This document shows positions 50,955 through 63,499 of a stretch of 64,000 nt of DNA, one piece after another (position 1 is the first letter of the stretch; each line of letters starts with the position of its first letter). This DNA comes from Hormiphora californensis (taxonomy: Eukaryota; Ctenophora; Tentaculata; Cydippida; Pleurobrachiidae). The translations under genes were made by a program, and so were the position numbers. The DNA lies in the NCBI GenBank assembly GCA_020137815.1, contig CM035356.1:8082711-8146710 (forward strand). Reading direction: 5' to 3'. The notes beneath the pieces are model-generated. The model did no database searches and was not told the DNA's origin. It saw only the letters and a program-made list of their open reading frames with translations.

Positions 50955-51974
50955 ATGGTAAATACTGATAATGAAGAAGAAGCAACTCCTCGGATTTACC
51001 TGGTAGCTCATCCTGGGAAACCGGCTACTGATATTGATAGGAGGAATGTCAACGACTGCCAACATGATACAGTATATTGGGTAAAAGACTTGTTGTCGGA
51101 GTGTTCAGGGTTTGGATACAGTAACCCAGAGGCAGTGAGATATGGAACTGGTCCTCCACCAAGGTCTACCTGGGATGATTTGGAGGTTCCGTCTGCGAGC
51201 AAGCTTAATACGCTGACGAAGAAAAAGCTGTTAGATTTTACTAAGAGGGCGTGTGGTATTTTGCTTGAACAGACATTCCCACTAATTCAAAAGTTGTGTG
51301 ACAAGGGTTGTGAAAGTATGATGGTTAGAGAGTGCAAAGAGGAGCTCAGACAGCACGGAAAGGAGCTAATTAAAGCTCAACGAGACCTAGTAGCGGCACA
51401 AGAGGAACTACTCAATATCCAGAGGCAGTTGCTTGAAAAGAGGGAGGTTGAGATTACAGCTGTGCAGTCAACGGCACAGCAAGAACTGAAGAGCTTCTCC
51501 TCCGTTTTGAAGGAAGAATGTGCCTCGGCACTGGCGCCAAAGAAAATTCAATCAGCTATTGTGGCAGCCTCTGAGGACCGTGGATGCAACATCATCATCC
51601 ATGGCCTGGAAGAGTCAATAAATAGTAGTGTGGAGCTTGAAACTCAAGTAGAGTCTCTTCTTGTTGAGCTAGGAGAGACTCAGAACGTGAAATCAGTGGA
51701 GCGCTTGGGAAGGCAGTCTTTAACTGTCAGGCCAGTGAAAGTCGTACTGAAGAGCAGAGACGCTCAGATGTCGATCCTGTCGAAAAAATCCCGACTAAAA
51801 AGGACCGGCAAGTTCGATAAGGTCTTCATTTCGCCTGACAGGACTTTGGAGGAACGAAATGAGAGAAGACAGCTTGTTGATCGACTGAAGGAAATGGTTC
51901 AAAGGTATCCTGGAAAACACTACTTCATTCGTGGGAAGGAGGTGGTGGAAGCACCAGGGACCACTGAGAATTGA
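50955..51974 (+). CDS. Retrotransposon ORF1-type protein (coiled coil plus RRM-like domain), intact
   Basis: 339 codons without interruption. Residues 110-200 are rich in heptad-like Leu/Glu/Lys (E-L-I-K-A-Q-R-D-L-V-A-A-Q-E-E-L), a likely coiled coil. Residues 205-330 (N-I-I-I-H-G-L-E-E ... R-L-G-R ... R-P-V-K-V-V-L-K-S ... F-I-S-P-D-R-T-L-E-E-R-N) match the RRM-like RNA-binding region of ORF1 proteins in L1/CR1/Jockey-type elements. Such proteins coat the element RNA. A matching ORF2 is not intact downstream. No intron. Identification by pattern, not by search. Confidence 0.8.
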   Translation: MVNTDNEEEATPRIYLVAHPGKPATDIDRRNVNDCQHDTVYWVKDLLSECSGFGYSNPEAVRYGTGPPPRSTWDDLEVPSASKLNTLTKKKLLDFTKRACGILLEQTFPLIQKLCDKGCESMMVRECKEELRQHGKELIKAQRDLVAAQEELLNIQRQLLEKREVEITAVQSTAQQELKSFSSVLKEECASALAPKKIQSAIVAASEDRGCNIIIHGLEESINSSVELETQVESLLVELGETQNVKSVERLGRQSLTVRPVKVVLKSRDAQMSILSKKSRLKRTGKFDKVFISPDRTLEERNERRQLVDRLKEMVQRYPGKHYFIRGKEVVEAPGTTEN

Positions 51975-52089
51975 AATTAAATTTGTTGAGTTTAGAAGTG
52001 ATGAGCGAGGAAAGGACAGTTGAGTTGAAAGGTGGTCATTTGTTTGATAGCCTCAATTATTTTTCAAGTTTCAAGTTCAAGTTTCAAAG

Positions 52090-52500
52090 TCAGGGATATC
52101 AAGACAATTGAAAATGTCCAGCGGTCTTTCGCCAGAAGACTTGAAGGAATGAAAGAGTTAGATTACTGGGCCAGACTCAGAAAACTCTAATGATGTCATT
52201 CATGCCTGGAAGACTCACCATGAGCTGGTTCCAGACTAAGCTGATAATATCTTCCTAACGACCCTAGGGCACGGGCTTTCCCAACACTACCCTGAAACTA
52301 AACGGACCAAACAGCTCTTTAACTCATCCAACTGCGTATTTGTGGAACTGTCTATCGAAAACGGTTAACTCTTGTAAATCATCGGGTGAATTCAAATCGG
52401 ATCTAGTGAAGTTCCTTAACACCTTCAGTGAATGTCCCCTCCCCCCGTCCACCACGTTACAAAGATCCTCCTGCATATTGGAGTGATCTAGGATTCTTCC
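52090..52500 (+). pseudogene. Remnant of a CR1/Jockey-type reverse-transcriptase C-terminus
   Basis: I-E-N-V-Q-R-S-F-A-R-R-L-E-G-M-K-E-L-D-Y-W-A-R-L near 52105-52190 matches the post-RT region of the element in the HELLS intron (E-A-V-Q-R-S-F-T-A-K-I-S-G-M ... Y-W-E-R-L). It then degenerates, with stops and shifts. It may be the far end of the element that carried the ORF1 at 50955, with RT deleted. Confidence 0.65.
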
Positions 52501-53361
52501 AACTTACAGTGCGGTAACCTAACTCTGTTAAGAAGAAATGAGGCCACGGAAAGAAAAGGGAGGGGGCACATATCTAGAGAATCACCCTATGCTTTGCGGA
52601 AAATTCTGTAATTCCGCGGATTGCACATCTAAGGCACAGCTAAATCAAACTGCTGGCCTCCTTGTAGAGGATGGGTACACATTCTCATTCATACTGGATC
52701 GTGAGCGGTGAGACCACAGTTGCCGTATCTCGTCGACATAAAACCGGTCGTAAGTTACCTCTCCAAATTGCGAGTCAAACATGTTTAACAGCGTAGGGTA
52801 AATCTCCTAGAATTAGACTTGATGGGCGAAAGTATAGTTTGGGCGATAAACAGATCAAGTTCAATTCTTCGGGTTTAAGCCAGGGGACAGATTACATACA
52901 TGCTTTTGTGATAGTAGATTTATTTGCTCGATGCCATAAACTATCAATAGCGGTTAAACCATTAAAATTGATCTTTCCAACTTTAGAAAGGACTTAGAGC
53001 AGTCTAAGAACGCCAATAAATGGGGACAGAGGGTCAAATAACCAGCGTGTTGCACTTTAGGCTGCTTAGCATGAATCTTAAAGGTAGAAAAGGCATTATA
53101 ATTTACTGAAAAGGGGATGCAGCTGTGAAAAAAAGCGACCTCAAACGTGGCCAAATCTCGTAACCTTTTTCTGAAACAGCGCCCGCGCCACAAGAAAATC
53201 AAAAAAATATTTTAAAATTCTAGTTTTTTATGCGCGCGCCCTCTGCGCGTTCATATTTTGTTTGTTGCGGCGCTTTGTTGAATTTTTCGCGTCCGCGCAA
53301 AAATATTTTCTGTGATCCACAGGGTGATAGGATCATCCGAAAATATTGTTTTCCACTCAAA
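52501..53361. other. No recognisable gene
   Basis: AT-rich, with CG-rich patches (CGCGCGCCC near 53225). All frames are short. Confidence 0.4.
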
Positions 53362-53557
53362 CTGTGGCAAATAGGTTAACTAAAGTCCATTTTTATTCAA
53401 CTGTTCACCCCTCAACTCATGCGCGTCCGATATTTTAATTTACGCTGCGCGCGCTACACGTTAACATGTGATAAACGCGCAAAACAATTCCGCGCACGAC
53501 TTTGGGGGGTGAACAGTTGAAAAAAAATGGAGTATAATAACGCTAATTTGCCATAAT
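53362..53557. mobile_element. About 195-bp imperfect MITE
   Basis: TTCAACTGTTCACCCC (53395) and GGGGTGAACAGTTGAA (53505) are complementary, and pairing extends outward through GGCAAATA / TTTGCCAT. The centre is rich in GCGCG. No coding capacity. Confidence 0.6.
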
Positions 53558-54956
53558 TACACCCTACACGTACAAAAACGAAAATAAAAAGCAGCATTCG
53601 AATTTTAAAATTTAAAATTAAATGAAACAGCTTTTATACTTTAAAATAAAACAGTTGATGTCATTTAAATAATAATATCAATTATTAAACATGACAACTA
53701 ACAAGAGCTTAGAGCTGAGTAAGACACTGACAATTGTTTGTAAATAACATGTACTGGGAACTTGTCAAATCAGTGGCTGATTTGACTTGTTCCCCCTTAC
53801 TCAACAAGATTTGACATGTTATTGTTCCCAGTCTGTCGGCTCTCACACCGGACTGAAGGCTTCAGTGAATTAGCGATCAAGGCCGAAGCGATTGTTTCAA
53901 AGCGCGACAGCGAAAGACAGTATGGTAAGTGTAGACCCTCAATTGTACTTCAGTCTCTCAGTGAGACTCAGAGAGTGTCTGAGAGTCTCAGACACTCTCT
54001 GAGTCTCGTGGAACATATGATTCTCAATCCCCAGTTGCAGTAGTTGTTGTTGTACAGTGTTCAGACTTCAGGTATTCCCGTGAAGCTTGTCTGAAAACTG
54101 TCAGCCCTTCCAGACATGCCCGAAGGAGGGGTTCCTCGGCCACCATACTGGGCGGAGTGGCATGATCCCAGACTGTCTCTTCTCCGATACTGCTCGCTCA
54201 CAGATCCTGAATGGGATATTTTTTGTATGAAGGGACATGCTATACTATCGTTAGGCCGGAGGGATAGTCAATAGTGTAGTAGTCTATCAACCCCTACCCC
54301 TATTATCCGGAAACTGTGCTCTTGTCTGTAGAGACACACGCGGTCACGCGAGGTTCAAAGGACCGGGTAAAAGTTAGCTACTACTCAGAATGCGAGCCAA
54401 CCAGAGAGGCCTTTATTTCGAAATCCTGGCCTCTGATTGGCTCACGCACTGTTGCTGTACCTGGGGTAAAAGCTATGATGCTCCTATTCCTCACCACGGT
54501 ACTGTTGCTCCCTATTGAGACACAACTGAAGGACCGTGCCCTCCCCACCTGAGTGTGGTCTACCTGCCTTATTGTAGGTCCCGTACCAGCAATACTGTGG
54601 ATCAGAGAGATATTGGAATTAGAATTATCAGTTTCAAGTTAAAAAACAAGAACTCTGCTCACTATACAAAGTTAAACTTGAAGAAGTACCCAAGCAAGAT
54701 TGGTGCCAAAAATCCAAATCTTATGCTAGTTATGTACCTGAAGTGCCGCTGGAGGCGTCTCTCCGGACAGAGGGTGGATGTAAAGTTGGATCTTGCTGAA
54801 ATTACAGACATTCGTCCTGTGATTATTTGCCTGTATGCCGACCTGAAAAAGAGACAGATTTTGTAGCTGGGCGGCTGGATTATTATTTGTCTGGGGGTCG
54901 CCTCATTTATCTTAGTAATACTAATAGGGTAAGTCAAACAACAACAAATTAAAATT
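53558..54956. other. Unassigned; possible small exons
   Basis: A short frame 53816-53923 (+) ends at a good donor (GTAAGTG) and could be an exon of an unknown gene. Frames at 54316-54552 and 54555-54866 (+) have hydrophobic or basic stretches but no family I know. A perfect local palindrome lies around 53950-53995 (GAGAGTGTCTGAGAG...). Nothing here is firm. Confidence 0.3.
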
Positions 54957-56216
54957 CAGGAATCAGGATTGAAAAGTAAAGAAACTAACCTAAATTCAGG
55001 ATTGAAGACTCCATAAATTATTGGATTGAGTGCAGAGTTGAAATATAACATCCATGCTGTTGCCATGAGCCACTTCTGATCGATCTCGTACTCTTTCCCA
55101 AACCAGAACAAAATACCTGGAAAAGCAGTAATATTGGAGTAGGGAAGAGAGAAAAAGATCCCGACTTATTTTCTTTCTGATTCCGGCCACTTGGGAACTT
55201 CGTGTGTCATTTGTGTACTCAGGCTACCCCCTGAATTCTGAAATGGAGGAGTGCTGCAGCTCTGCAGCCAATTTGGTCTCATGATTGTATACAGAGAGCA
55301 CTGCTCTCAGAGCAGTATCTCACGTTATAATATATATTATACAAATCCCACATGACACATACCAAGTAAGGAGGAGGGTAGGGTGCACATCATGAAGGCT
55401 CCACATGCTATAAACACTGTTAAAGCTGCCCTCTGGTTGGGCCTCATTCTCCGTCTCTGCCTGCTCTGAACGGCCGTTTGGGTGCCCTTCATGTTTATCA
55501 GTTTGGAGAAGATCTTGCAGTAGCAATACCCTGTGGAGTGTGGAACATGCAATGGTTATGTATTAACTAGGACAACGTGAAAACTCAGCGTTTTGGTCAG
55601 GCTGTTTACTGTTTAGTCCCCCTGAGGTCGCGTCATAGAGAGGATTTTTTGGGCGATGCCTGGCGCCTGCTGCAATTATAAAATATAAAATATAAAATGT
55701 GTTTACCTGCAACTATGATAGGAACAGGGAATGCACCAGTTTGGAACATCATGAAATAGTACTTGTGGATTCCCTCCGCACGGGCATTCATCGCACAGGA
55801 GAGGGTGAAGGTGGAAAAACCTGGAGATTTGTTTAGATCAGTCACAGTTGTGGGGAAGTAATTTTGATATCTCAACACCCACACACGCCCTCTGTACAAC
55901 AGTTTTAATGGGGAATCTCACACACGGGAAGAACTCGGTTAAGGAGAGACTAATTAGTATTCTGAATAATGAGTTCAGAGCAAGTCACAGTTGTGGCAGT
56001 CGAGATAAGATCAGGGAGCGGCTTTTTCGGATGTTTCACACCCCAAGTGGTAATACACGTGGTAATACAAATGTTACGTGTGTTATCAACTGTCAAAGTT
56101 TTAACTTACGAAACTCGTTCCACCCTATCAGCGGGGGAAGAGAGAGGGTGATGGAGTAGATCCAAAGCAGAACCGTGACAGTAAAGACACTCTTCTCAGT
56201 CACCACGTTCTTATAC
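54957..56216 (-). CDS. Rhodopsin-class GPCR, multi-exon, helices 4-7 only
   Basis: Exons: 56216-56110 (helix 4: L-L-W-I-Y-S-I-T-L-S-L-P-P-L-I-G-W-N-E-F), 55820-55700 (Cys in loop 2, helix 5: F-P-V-P-I-I-V-A-G), 55530-55363 (Y-C-Y-C-K-I-F, loop 3, helix 6: A-C-G-A-F-M-M-C-T-L-P-S) and 55116 to about 54957 (helix 7: F-N-S-A-L-N-P-I-I-Y-G-V-F-N-P-E-F-R). All phases agree. The last exon either reads on to a TGA at about 54957 or splices at GTTAGT after E-F. Opsin Lys296 is replaced by Tyr, so it is not a retinal-binding opsin; P-P-L-I-G-W and N-P-E-F-R resemble amine/melatonin/opsin-group receptors. Helices 1-3 were not found upstream in the window. Confidence 0.82.
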
Positions 56217-56514
56217 CTGTTAATTAAAACAATTAATTAATTAGCACACAAGCAGAAAATAGCCGTACTGAACTGGAGTTCAGTTGGACGGCTACTTACT
56301 GAGAAAAGAAAAGCTTTTTAAAGTGAGAGGTGTACAAAAACGAAATTTGGATCGAATAATGTCTGAACTAATTGTTTGTTACATTCCTTGGTGTCCAATT
56401 AAAAGTTTGGTGAAAAGATGACATTGTTGTTGTTGTTTTGAGGTTAAATAGGGCCGAGAGGAGCTCTCCGCAGGAGAGCACCTCTCGCCAGCCCCACCGC
56501 TCCTGGTCTGGGCG

Positions 56515-56735
56515 AGATCACACCAAGATCTTCGAAAGAATTCTTTCGAAGCACCAAACCCAATCACACCAAAAAGCTTCGTTTGGTTCTTGCGCGCGTA
56601 TCTATTGCTAGTTTTTGACTCTGACGACAGTGAAAAGTATACAACAGCCATCCGTGCGCAAGAACCAAACGAAGCTTTTTGGTGTGATTGGGTTTGGTGC
56701 TTCGAAAGAATTCTTTCGAAGATCTTGGTGTGATC
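56515..56735. mobile_element. 220-bp MITE with 82-bp arms
   Basis: GATCACACCAAGATCTTCGA ... and its complement, almost perfect over 56515-56597 and 56654-56735; loop about 55 bp. It is flanked at a distance by two copies of TTGTTGTTTTGAGGTTA-TAGGGCC (56430 and 56970). Confidence 0.75.
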
Positions 56736-57169
56736 GCGCCCTCTGAGGGTGTCGGTTGACACTCCTTGCATCCTCCACTGAAATTGCCCGGCCAGAGGCC
56801 GTGACAGAGTTTTGGAGCTTGGAAAATCGCAGATCAGAAGCAGTCCCTTTGGTTGAGAAGGATTCGTTGAGCTCCCAGTCCAGACCAGGAGAAGCGGACG
56901 ACTCCCAGTCAAGACTGGGAGCCGTAAGCCGCTGCGCCACGTCAAGGCTTCTCCTCATGCGAGCGGGTTGTTGTTGTTTTGAGGTTATAGGGCCAAGAGT
57001 TGGTGACATATAGACACCTGGCGCGACCCCCGTGTGTGAGCTCAATCTTGGTCGCGCACAGTGTCTATGTCACCAAGGCCAAGAGGTGAAAACACTAACA
57101 AAATTTTTGTTAGTGGCGTCACTAACGTCAGTATCGGCCATTCCTAACAGTGCCCTCGTTTTTATCAGT

Positions 57170-57445
57170 TAGGGTAACCACACACCAAAGTTAAAGTTAA
57201 AATTAAAATTTTGATTTTAAACCCGCACACAGCGGCCGTTAAAATTTCTCTCCCCCATTCTAAAAGTAACAATCTCGCGCGCGATTTTGACGGCGTGCTA
57301 AAATTTGTCATCCAACGCGACCGTCAAAATCGTGCGTGAGATTGTTACTTTTAGAATGGGGAGAGAAATTTTAACGGCCCCTGGTGTGTGCGGGTTTAAA
57401 ATCAAAATTTTAATTTTGATTTTAACTTTGGTGTGCGGTGACCCT
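57170..57445. mobile_element. 275-bp MITE with about 125-bp arms
   Basis: Ends AGGGTAACCACACACCAAAG and the complement; arms match nearly base for base to a loop at about 57293-57318. No coding capacity. Confidence 0.75.
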
Positions 57446-57531
57446 AATTTTTATTATTATGTATTGGTGTGTTGTATCAGTAAGGAAGATTATATAACTT
57501 AGATCCTGGATTAGAGATAGAGAAAAGAAGA

Positions 57532-58586
<1,055 letters not shown>

Positions 58587-61439
58587 ATGAGAGGTTTCCT
58601 TCTCTTCACAGCTGCATTATGTGGAACAGCTGTTCTCACAGGTCAGTGATGCATATTGAATTGCATGAACTTTCTATGTATTGAATTTTGTTGGCCACAT
58701 TGATGCCTGAGTGAGATCGAGGTCGCGCAGCGACCGAGATCGATCTCACATACAGGCCTCCGGCCCGTTATTGATTTTAGAGCAAACTTTTTCAAAGACC
58801 TGGCTGCAAGGAACCACTGAACCGATTTGCATCTCGTTTGTTGCTCCTGGCAGATAATTGTCTCTAGTTTTACGGAAAATACCCGCGAGTATCAGCATTT
58901 GAGGAATAGTGGGTCAAAATCGACGCTAAACATGATCAATTCTTTAAAGACCTGGCTGCAAGCTCCTACTCGGTCCTGGGACAATCTGCGGGTACTGGGT
59001 GAATCGTCATGGCCTTGTGAGCATGGGAAAATACCCGCCGACTCATCACGATGCGAAATGAGGCGGTAATTGACGTTTGAGTAGTGCTAGGTCAGCTAAA
59101 AAGGTCTCCCAAAACAGTCTGTTGCGCGGGATTTGCTGACAAACGTGCTTTACATCGCGCGCACGTGAGTTCTTGCTGTCCACAGGCCGGGAGCCTATTC
59201 TTCGCGGAGCGAGAATAGGTTGCAATGGAGCCAATGAATTTTGGAAATCTTGAATTATTTGTTGAAGGAGCAGGCTTGTGCTTACCAACGTGCTGAACGG
59301 ACGACCACTTATAATTAATCATTAATTAATTATTATCTCCATTAATTTAATGGAGATAATAATAACAACCGTTGTTTTGTACAACATTAGTACTATTCAA
59401 AAAAATAGTTTAGTACATAGTTGATATATTTATTGTGTTTCAGACTGGTCAGCTATAGAGCGGGATGTAAAGATACCCTGGGACCTGGAGGTAACACCTC
59501 TCCAGATAAAGACTGATTCTGTAACACTCGGCAGTGAGGGGGGTGATATCCTGGTGAAAATGTACGACAAGGATTCCAGCTGGATCAGTCAAGTTCGTGT
59601 AATTTTCTCCTCCCCACAGCTGCAGTACGGTATATACTCCTGCACCACCAATCCGCAACCCCTGCCGGTGAAGCCTCCGGAGGAGGTGGATAAGATCTGG
59701 ACAATCACCAAAACAGAGACCGCCCTTATCATCACATGTAATGGTGTTGAGCTGCTCAACTACCTCTTCGCAGATAGTTCATATGACACGTGTGTTGATA
59801 TGTTGGGTGGTGATGTGGAACAGATCATGTTTTCCAGTGATGACAAAGCATCTGACTTCTATAAAGCAGGTAAGAGCCAACATTTGAGTTGTCTAGAATT
59901 TGGTGTTTGGTTAATTGGGCAAACAGTAAATGAAAAGGACTTGAAGGCTGCGCATTGGGGAAGTGTTTGGTCCTCATTGCCATTGCCATAAAAGTACGTG
60001 TACTCTTTCTCTCTTTCTCAGCCTGGACAGCTGTAAGACGGGATGTCAAGATACCCTGGGACCTGGAGGGAACACCGCTCCAGATAAAAACGGACTCATT
60101 CGAGAGTGGGCAGTGGATCTGGGTAAATATCTATGACAAGAACGGTTCCTCTGTCGGTGGTATGGGTGTGTATTTCTCCACCACAATGAAGTATTCAATA
60201 AGCTACTGCATAACCTACAAACCTCCAAACCATTGGATAAACCTACCAGTACAACCCCTGGAGGAAAAGGATCATATCTGGATGTTTAGCAAAATGGATG
60301 CCACCCTCATCATCACATGCAATGACGTGGAGGTGCTCAAATATCAGTTTTCTGACAGTTCGGATAGTAACTGTGCTGCAAGGTGGGCTGGCGATGTTGA
60401 GCAGATTACGTTTCACAGAACAGAAACAGCATCTGACTTCTATAGAGCAGGTAATTAAGGGTATATATATGTTAATTATACCAAAACTAATTGAAATTAG
60501 TAGGCCGGAAAGGTTGCCTTACGATTTGAGCTACCTTAGCGCACCGTAACTTTCACGGGGTATAGACAGGTTACAGATGCTTCGGTTATCTTTAAAAGGG
60601 AATGTACCAGTGCCAAAGGTAGCTCAAATCGTAAGGCAACCTTTCCGGCCTACTAATTTCAATTAGTTTTGGTATAATTTGCATCATTTTTGGGATTTTT
60701 TATCCATGTAGATTTAGTAGAATAGGTACAGAGAGTAGAATAGGTACAGAGAGCTTTTTGAGGGGGGGGGGGGGAATGGCAACCTTTGCGCTTGCCAGCG
60801 CAGTGATAACGCCAGCCGCCAGGTGTATTATAGCCTGTAAACTCAATTAATAAACTAATACCGTACTCATTCCATTAAGCACCAAACTGTCCTAACTTTA
60901 CTGTTGAGGGATCGAAACTACGAAGCTGGGATGTCTCACCAGCAGGGACAACTGCCACCATCAAATGTGCTGCCAACCATATCCTTGTGGGAAGTGCAGA
61001 ACTGACTTGTCATCAGGATGGATCATGGTCAAGTCATGTACCGCATTGTGCTGGTAAGTAATTTGTTGCTGTAAAACACACCCGTCTTAGTACCATACAG
61101 CGACTGAAACAGTTTCCCCCTATATTGTGAACCTGCCAGATGGTAGTTCCATGCTTCTTCTCCAGTGCGATAGTCCGTGTGAACAAGCCCAGGCACTCGG
61201 AGTAGCTGTAGTACTGGAGTATTAGACTGAGACAGCTGACTGGACGACATGCTTCCACATACATCATAAATGTATAACTTTACAGACTATAACTGAATCA
61301 TACAAAATCACCAGGCAATGACTCGAATGTCATATTCATTAAATTGACGTGAAATAATCTAACAGAAAGCTCCAGAAGATCATCATCATCAGCATTTTCA
61401 CCTAATAGCTTCGCCTCTGCTGCTGCTGTCCCACAATAA
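58587..61439 (+). CDS. Secreted protein: signal peptide, two tandem ~142-residue domains, one sushi (CCP) domain
   Basis: Exons 58587-58641 (signal peptide M-R-G-F-L-L-F-T-A-A-L-C-G-T-A-V-L-T), 59444-59869, 60022-60450, 60880-61053 and 61366-61439 (stop TAA). Every junction is phase 1, the shuffling-friendly class, and each domain is one exon. The two middle exons are clear duplicates: R-D-V-K-I-P-W-D-L-E, L-Q-I-K-T-D-S, A-L/T-L-I-I-T-C-N, G-D-V-E-Q-I and A-S-D-F-Y appear in both. The fourth exon is a CCP module (C-P ... C-A-A-N ... C-H-Q-D-G-S-W ... C-A). The tail is Ser/Ala-rich. AATAAA at 61435 overlaps the stop. I do not recognise the doubled domain; predicted beta-rich with two or more Cys. 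Likely an extracellular binding or immune-type protein (inference). Confidence 0.85.
60474..60678. mobile_element. 205-bp MITE in an intron
   Basis: Arms ATTATACCAAAACTAATTGA ... AGTAGGCCGGAAAGGTTGCC and the complement, each about 70 bp. A single arm of the same family is at 9384-9450. Confidence 0.8.
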
Positions 61440-61440
61440 A
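61435..61440 (+). terminator. Poly(A) signal AATAAA
   Basis: AATAAA overlaps the TAA stop of the secreted-protein gene; it is followed by an A/T-rich stretch. Confidence 0.6.
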
Positions 61441-61949
61441 CAAAATAATCTAGATATCTTCTCACTCATTTCATTGCGGCTGATCTATTAGTGCTCTACT
61501 GACCACTATAATAGTGGCCAGTGCAGCAGTGGGATCAGATATATCTTTTTTTTCATTCTTTAGATATGCCCCAAGTTGTGGCATGAGCGCATGAAGGTGC
61601 TGCAGCGCAATTCAAGGGACCTGGAGGCCTTTGAGCTTTTTTCGCGGATAGTGTACCATGCAAAAGTTCAAGAGCGCACCAAAGCCAAGAGTGCGTACCA
61701 TATATGCAAGAGTGCGCCACAATGTGGTCTCTTCTAGATGTGGTGCCACCACATCTAGAAGATACCACTTCAAGAGCGGTATCTTCCGAGAAGAGGGGAT
61801 AGGGGAGGTGATGCACGGGAGGGAAGAAAAGGAGATCCGACCTGAAGAGAATTAGGAAACAGGTTTGGGAGATCTAGGTTTGATGGAGATGCCAGCAGGT
61901 CGGGGTTTGAAAATTGAAGGAGTTGGTAATCCTGACCTGAAACTTGGTT
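61441..61949. other. No gene recognised
   Basis: Contains a local palindrome around 61732-61770 (CTTCTAGATGTGG / CCACATCTAGAAG). Short frames only. Confidence 0.4.
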
Positions 61950-63160
61950 AGTACCGTAATCTGGGGTAACTTTGTTTTGCAGGGTAACTTTGGACACTTT
62001 CAAAATTTGGCTTTAGTCCAAAATTACCAACAGATAACGACAGATTAGGCATAATTTTTGGGTGTACAAGTAATTGACTCACAAATGTCTAACTAACGGT
62101 ACAATTATTTTTTTCAATTCTATGCTAATTAGCTCCTAATTAGGGGCAAACATAATTGATGTCAAAATCGCTAAAAATGTTCAAATCAAAATGGGTACCA
62201 TAGATTTGACCGGGCTAATGACCGAATCAAGTTTGCTCCATAGAGTGGAAGGGTTTCGATCAAATAATTCGGGGCACCATTTTTCAAACCCGATCAATTA
62301 CTTTAATTGAGACTAATAGGGGTGGCTAATGTTACCCCACCATTTTTTGAATTTTGGGGTAACTTTGGACGGGGTGCCAAAGTTACCCCACACTACAGGT
62401 TTTGAACTTTTGGTGTCTGTAGAGTTACCTTAGACCCTCTTGAATTGTTTAGGGCCATAAAACCAAGATTCAGCCCACTCCACGCCCATTTCCATCCATC
62501 TATTCGATAGGTTAGTGAAAAACTAGGAGTTGGACTATTTTATGGAGCTAAATCACAGAAATCCGGCCTGAAACCCATCAAACTTCAATAATTTGGGGTT
62601 CCTCATCCATCCTGTAGCTTGTTAGATGGTATTGGATCTCTAGGCGAGTGTTCTAGTTCTTGTAGACAATCTATGCAGGAGCACAGGTACCAAAACTCCT
62701 TTATTTAGCCAGTACCCATAAGTATACCACTTCCTGTCTATCAAATTTCAGCGAAAATAACTAACACACTCGCCTAGAGATCCAATACCATCTAACAAAC
62801 TACTGGGTGGATGAGGGACCCCAGATTACTGAAGTTTGATGGGTTTCAGGCCGGATGTGGCAACCTCTAAATCAAGTCCGATTGAGCTGAAATTTTATTT
62901 GGTGGCTAGTTTTATCATTCCTCACGCCCAAAAAAGTAGAGTCGACATCAACAAAAAAATTTTAAATCATGGGGTTTGGCTAACCCTATTGTTCTTTTTT
63001 AATTTATTGACCCATTTAAACCCCATTTAAACATTTTAGGTTCATTTATTTATCGTTGCAAAATGTTCGGATTTATGTTTGTTCCAATATTACTATCGTG
63101 GGGTAACTTTGGACGGGTGTCCAAAGTTACCCCACCCTACTTCCAAAGTTACCCCATGCC
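61950..63160. mobile_element. Inverted-repeat element with GGGGTAACTTTGGAC blocks
   Basis: GGGGTAACTTTG(GAC) or its complement occurs at 61967, 61982, 62335-62395 and 63100-63155. An inner inverted repeat pairs about 62565-62665 with 62752-62865 (CCGGCCTGAAACCCATCAAA). Similar in style to 6626-8317. Exact ends and target duplication are not clear. Confidence 0.55.
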
Positions 63161-63266
63161 CTAAAACCCCACTTACACTAAAATACACGTTAATTAATGT
63201 AATTAAATGAGAGGGGACCAAAAATTTCACTAGTTATATCTGGTGTACTAGGTCTGGAACGGGATT

Positions 63267-63350
63267 ACAGTCGGACCCCGATTTAGGGACACCCTCGGGG
63301 GAAAGGGTCTTGTCCACTAAATCGGGGTGTCCACTAAATCGGGGTGAGCC
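63267..63350. mobile_element. End of a pogo/Tigger-like element
   Basis: CAGTCGGACCCCGATTTAGG, followed by GGACACC and an inverted CTAAATCGGGGTGTCC repeated twice. Matches the terminal type of pogo/Tigger elements. The other end is not seen. Confidence 0.55.
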
Positions 63351-63499
63351 ATATTTGACCCAAAAAAACCTATTTTATTGCCCAAAATGCTATATTATTA
63401 AGACTAAAGACACCTCTAACTGTTATATGTAATATTCATGTATTGATGACATGATCATTTCTGATTAAAAAATAATTCTTTTTCAAAAAAATGTGAAAA

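Noticed and set aside
54957-56216. Opsin identity for the second receptor
   Set aside because: The position equal to Lys296 is Tyr, so no retinal Schiff base could form; kept as an orphan rhodopsin-class receptor.
61029-61267. Minus-strand frame resembling a degenerate RT tail
   Set aside because: The match is too weak, and the region overlaps the sushi exon and its donor.
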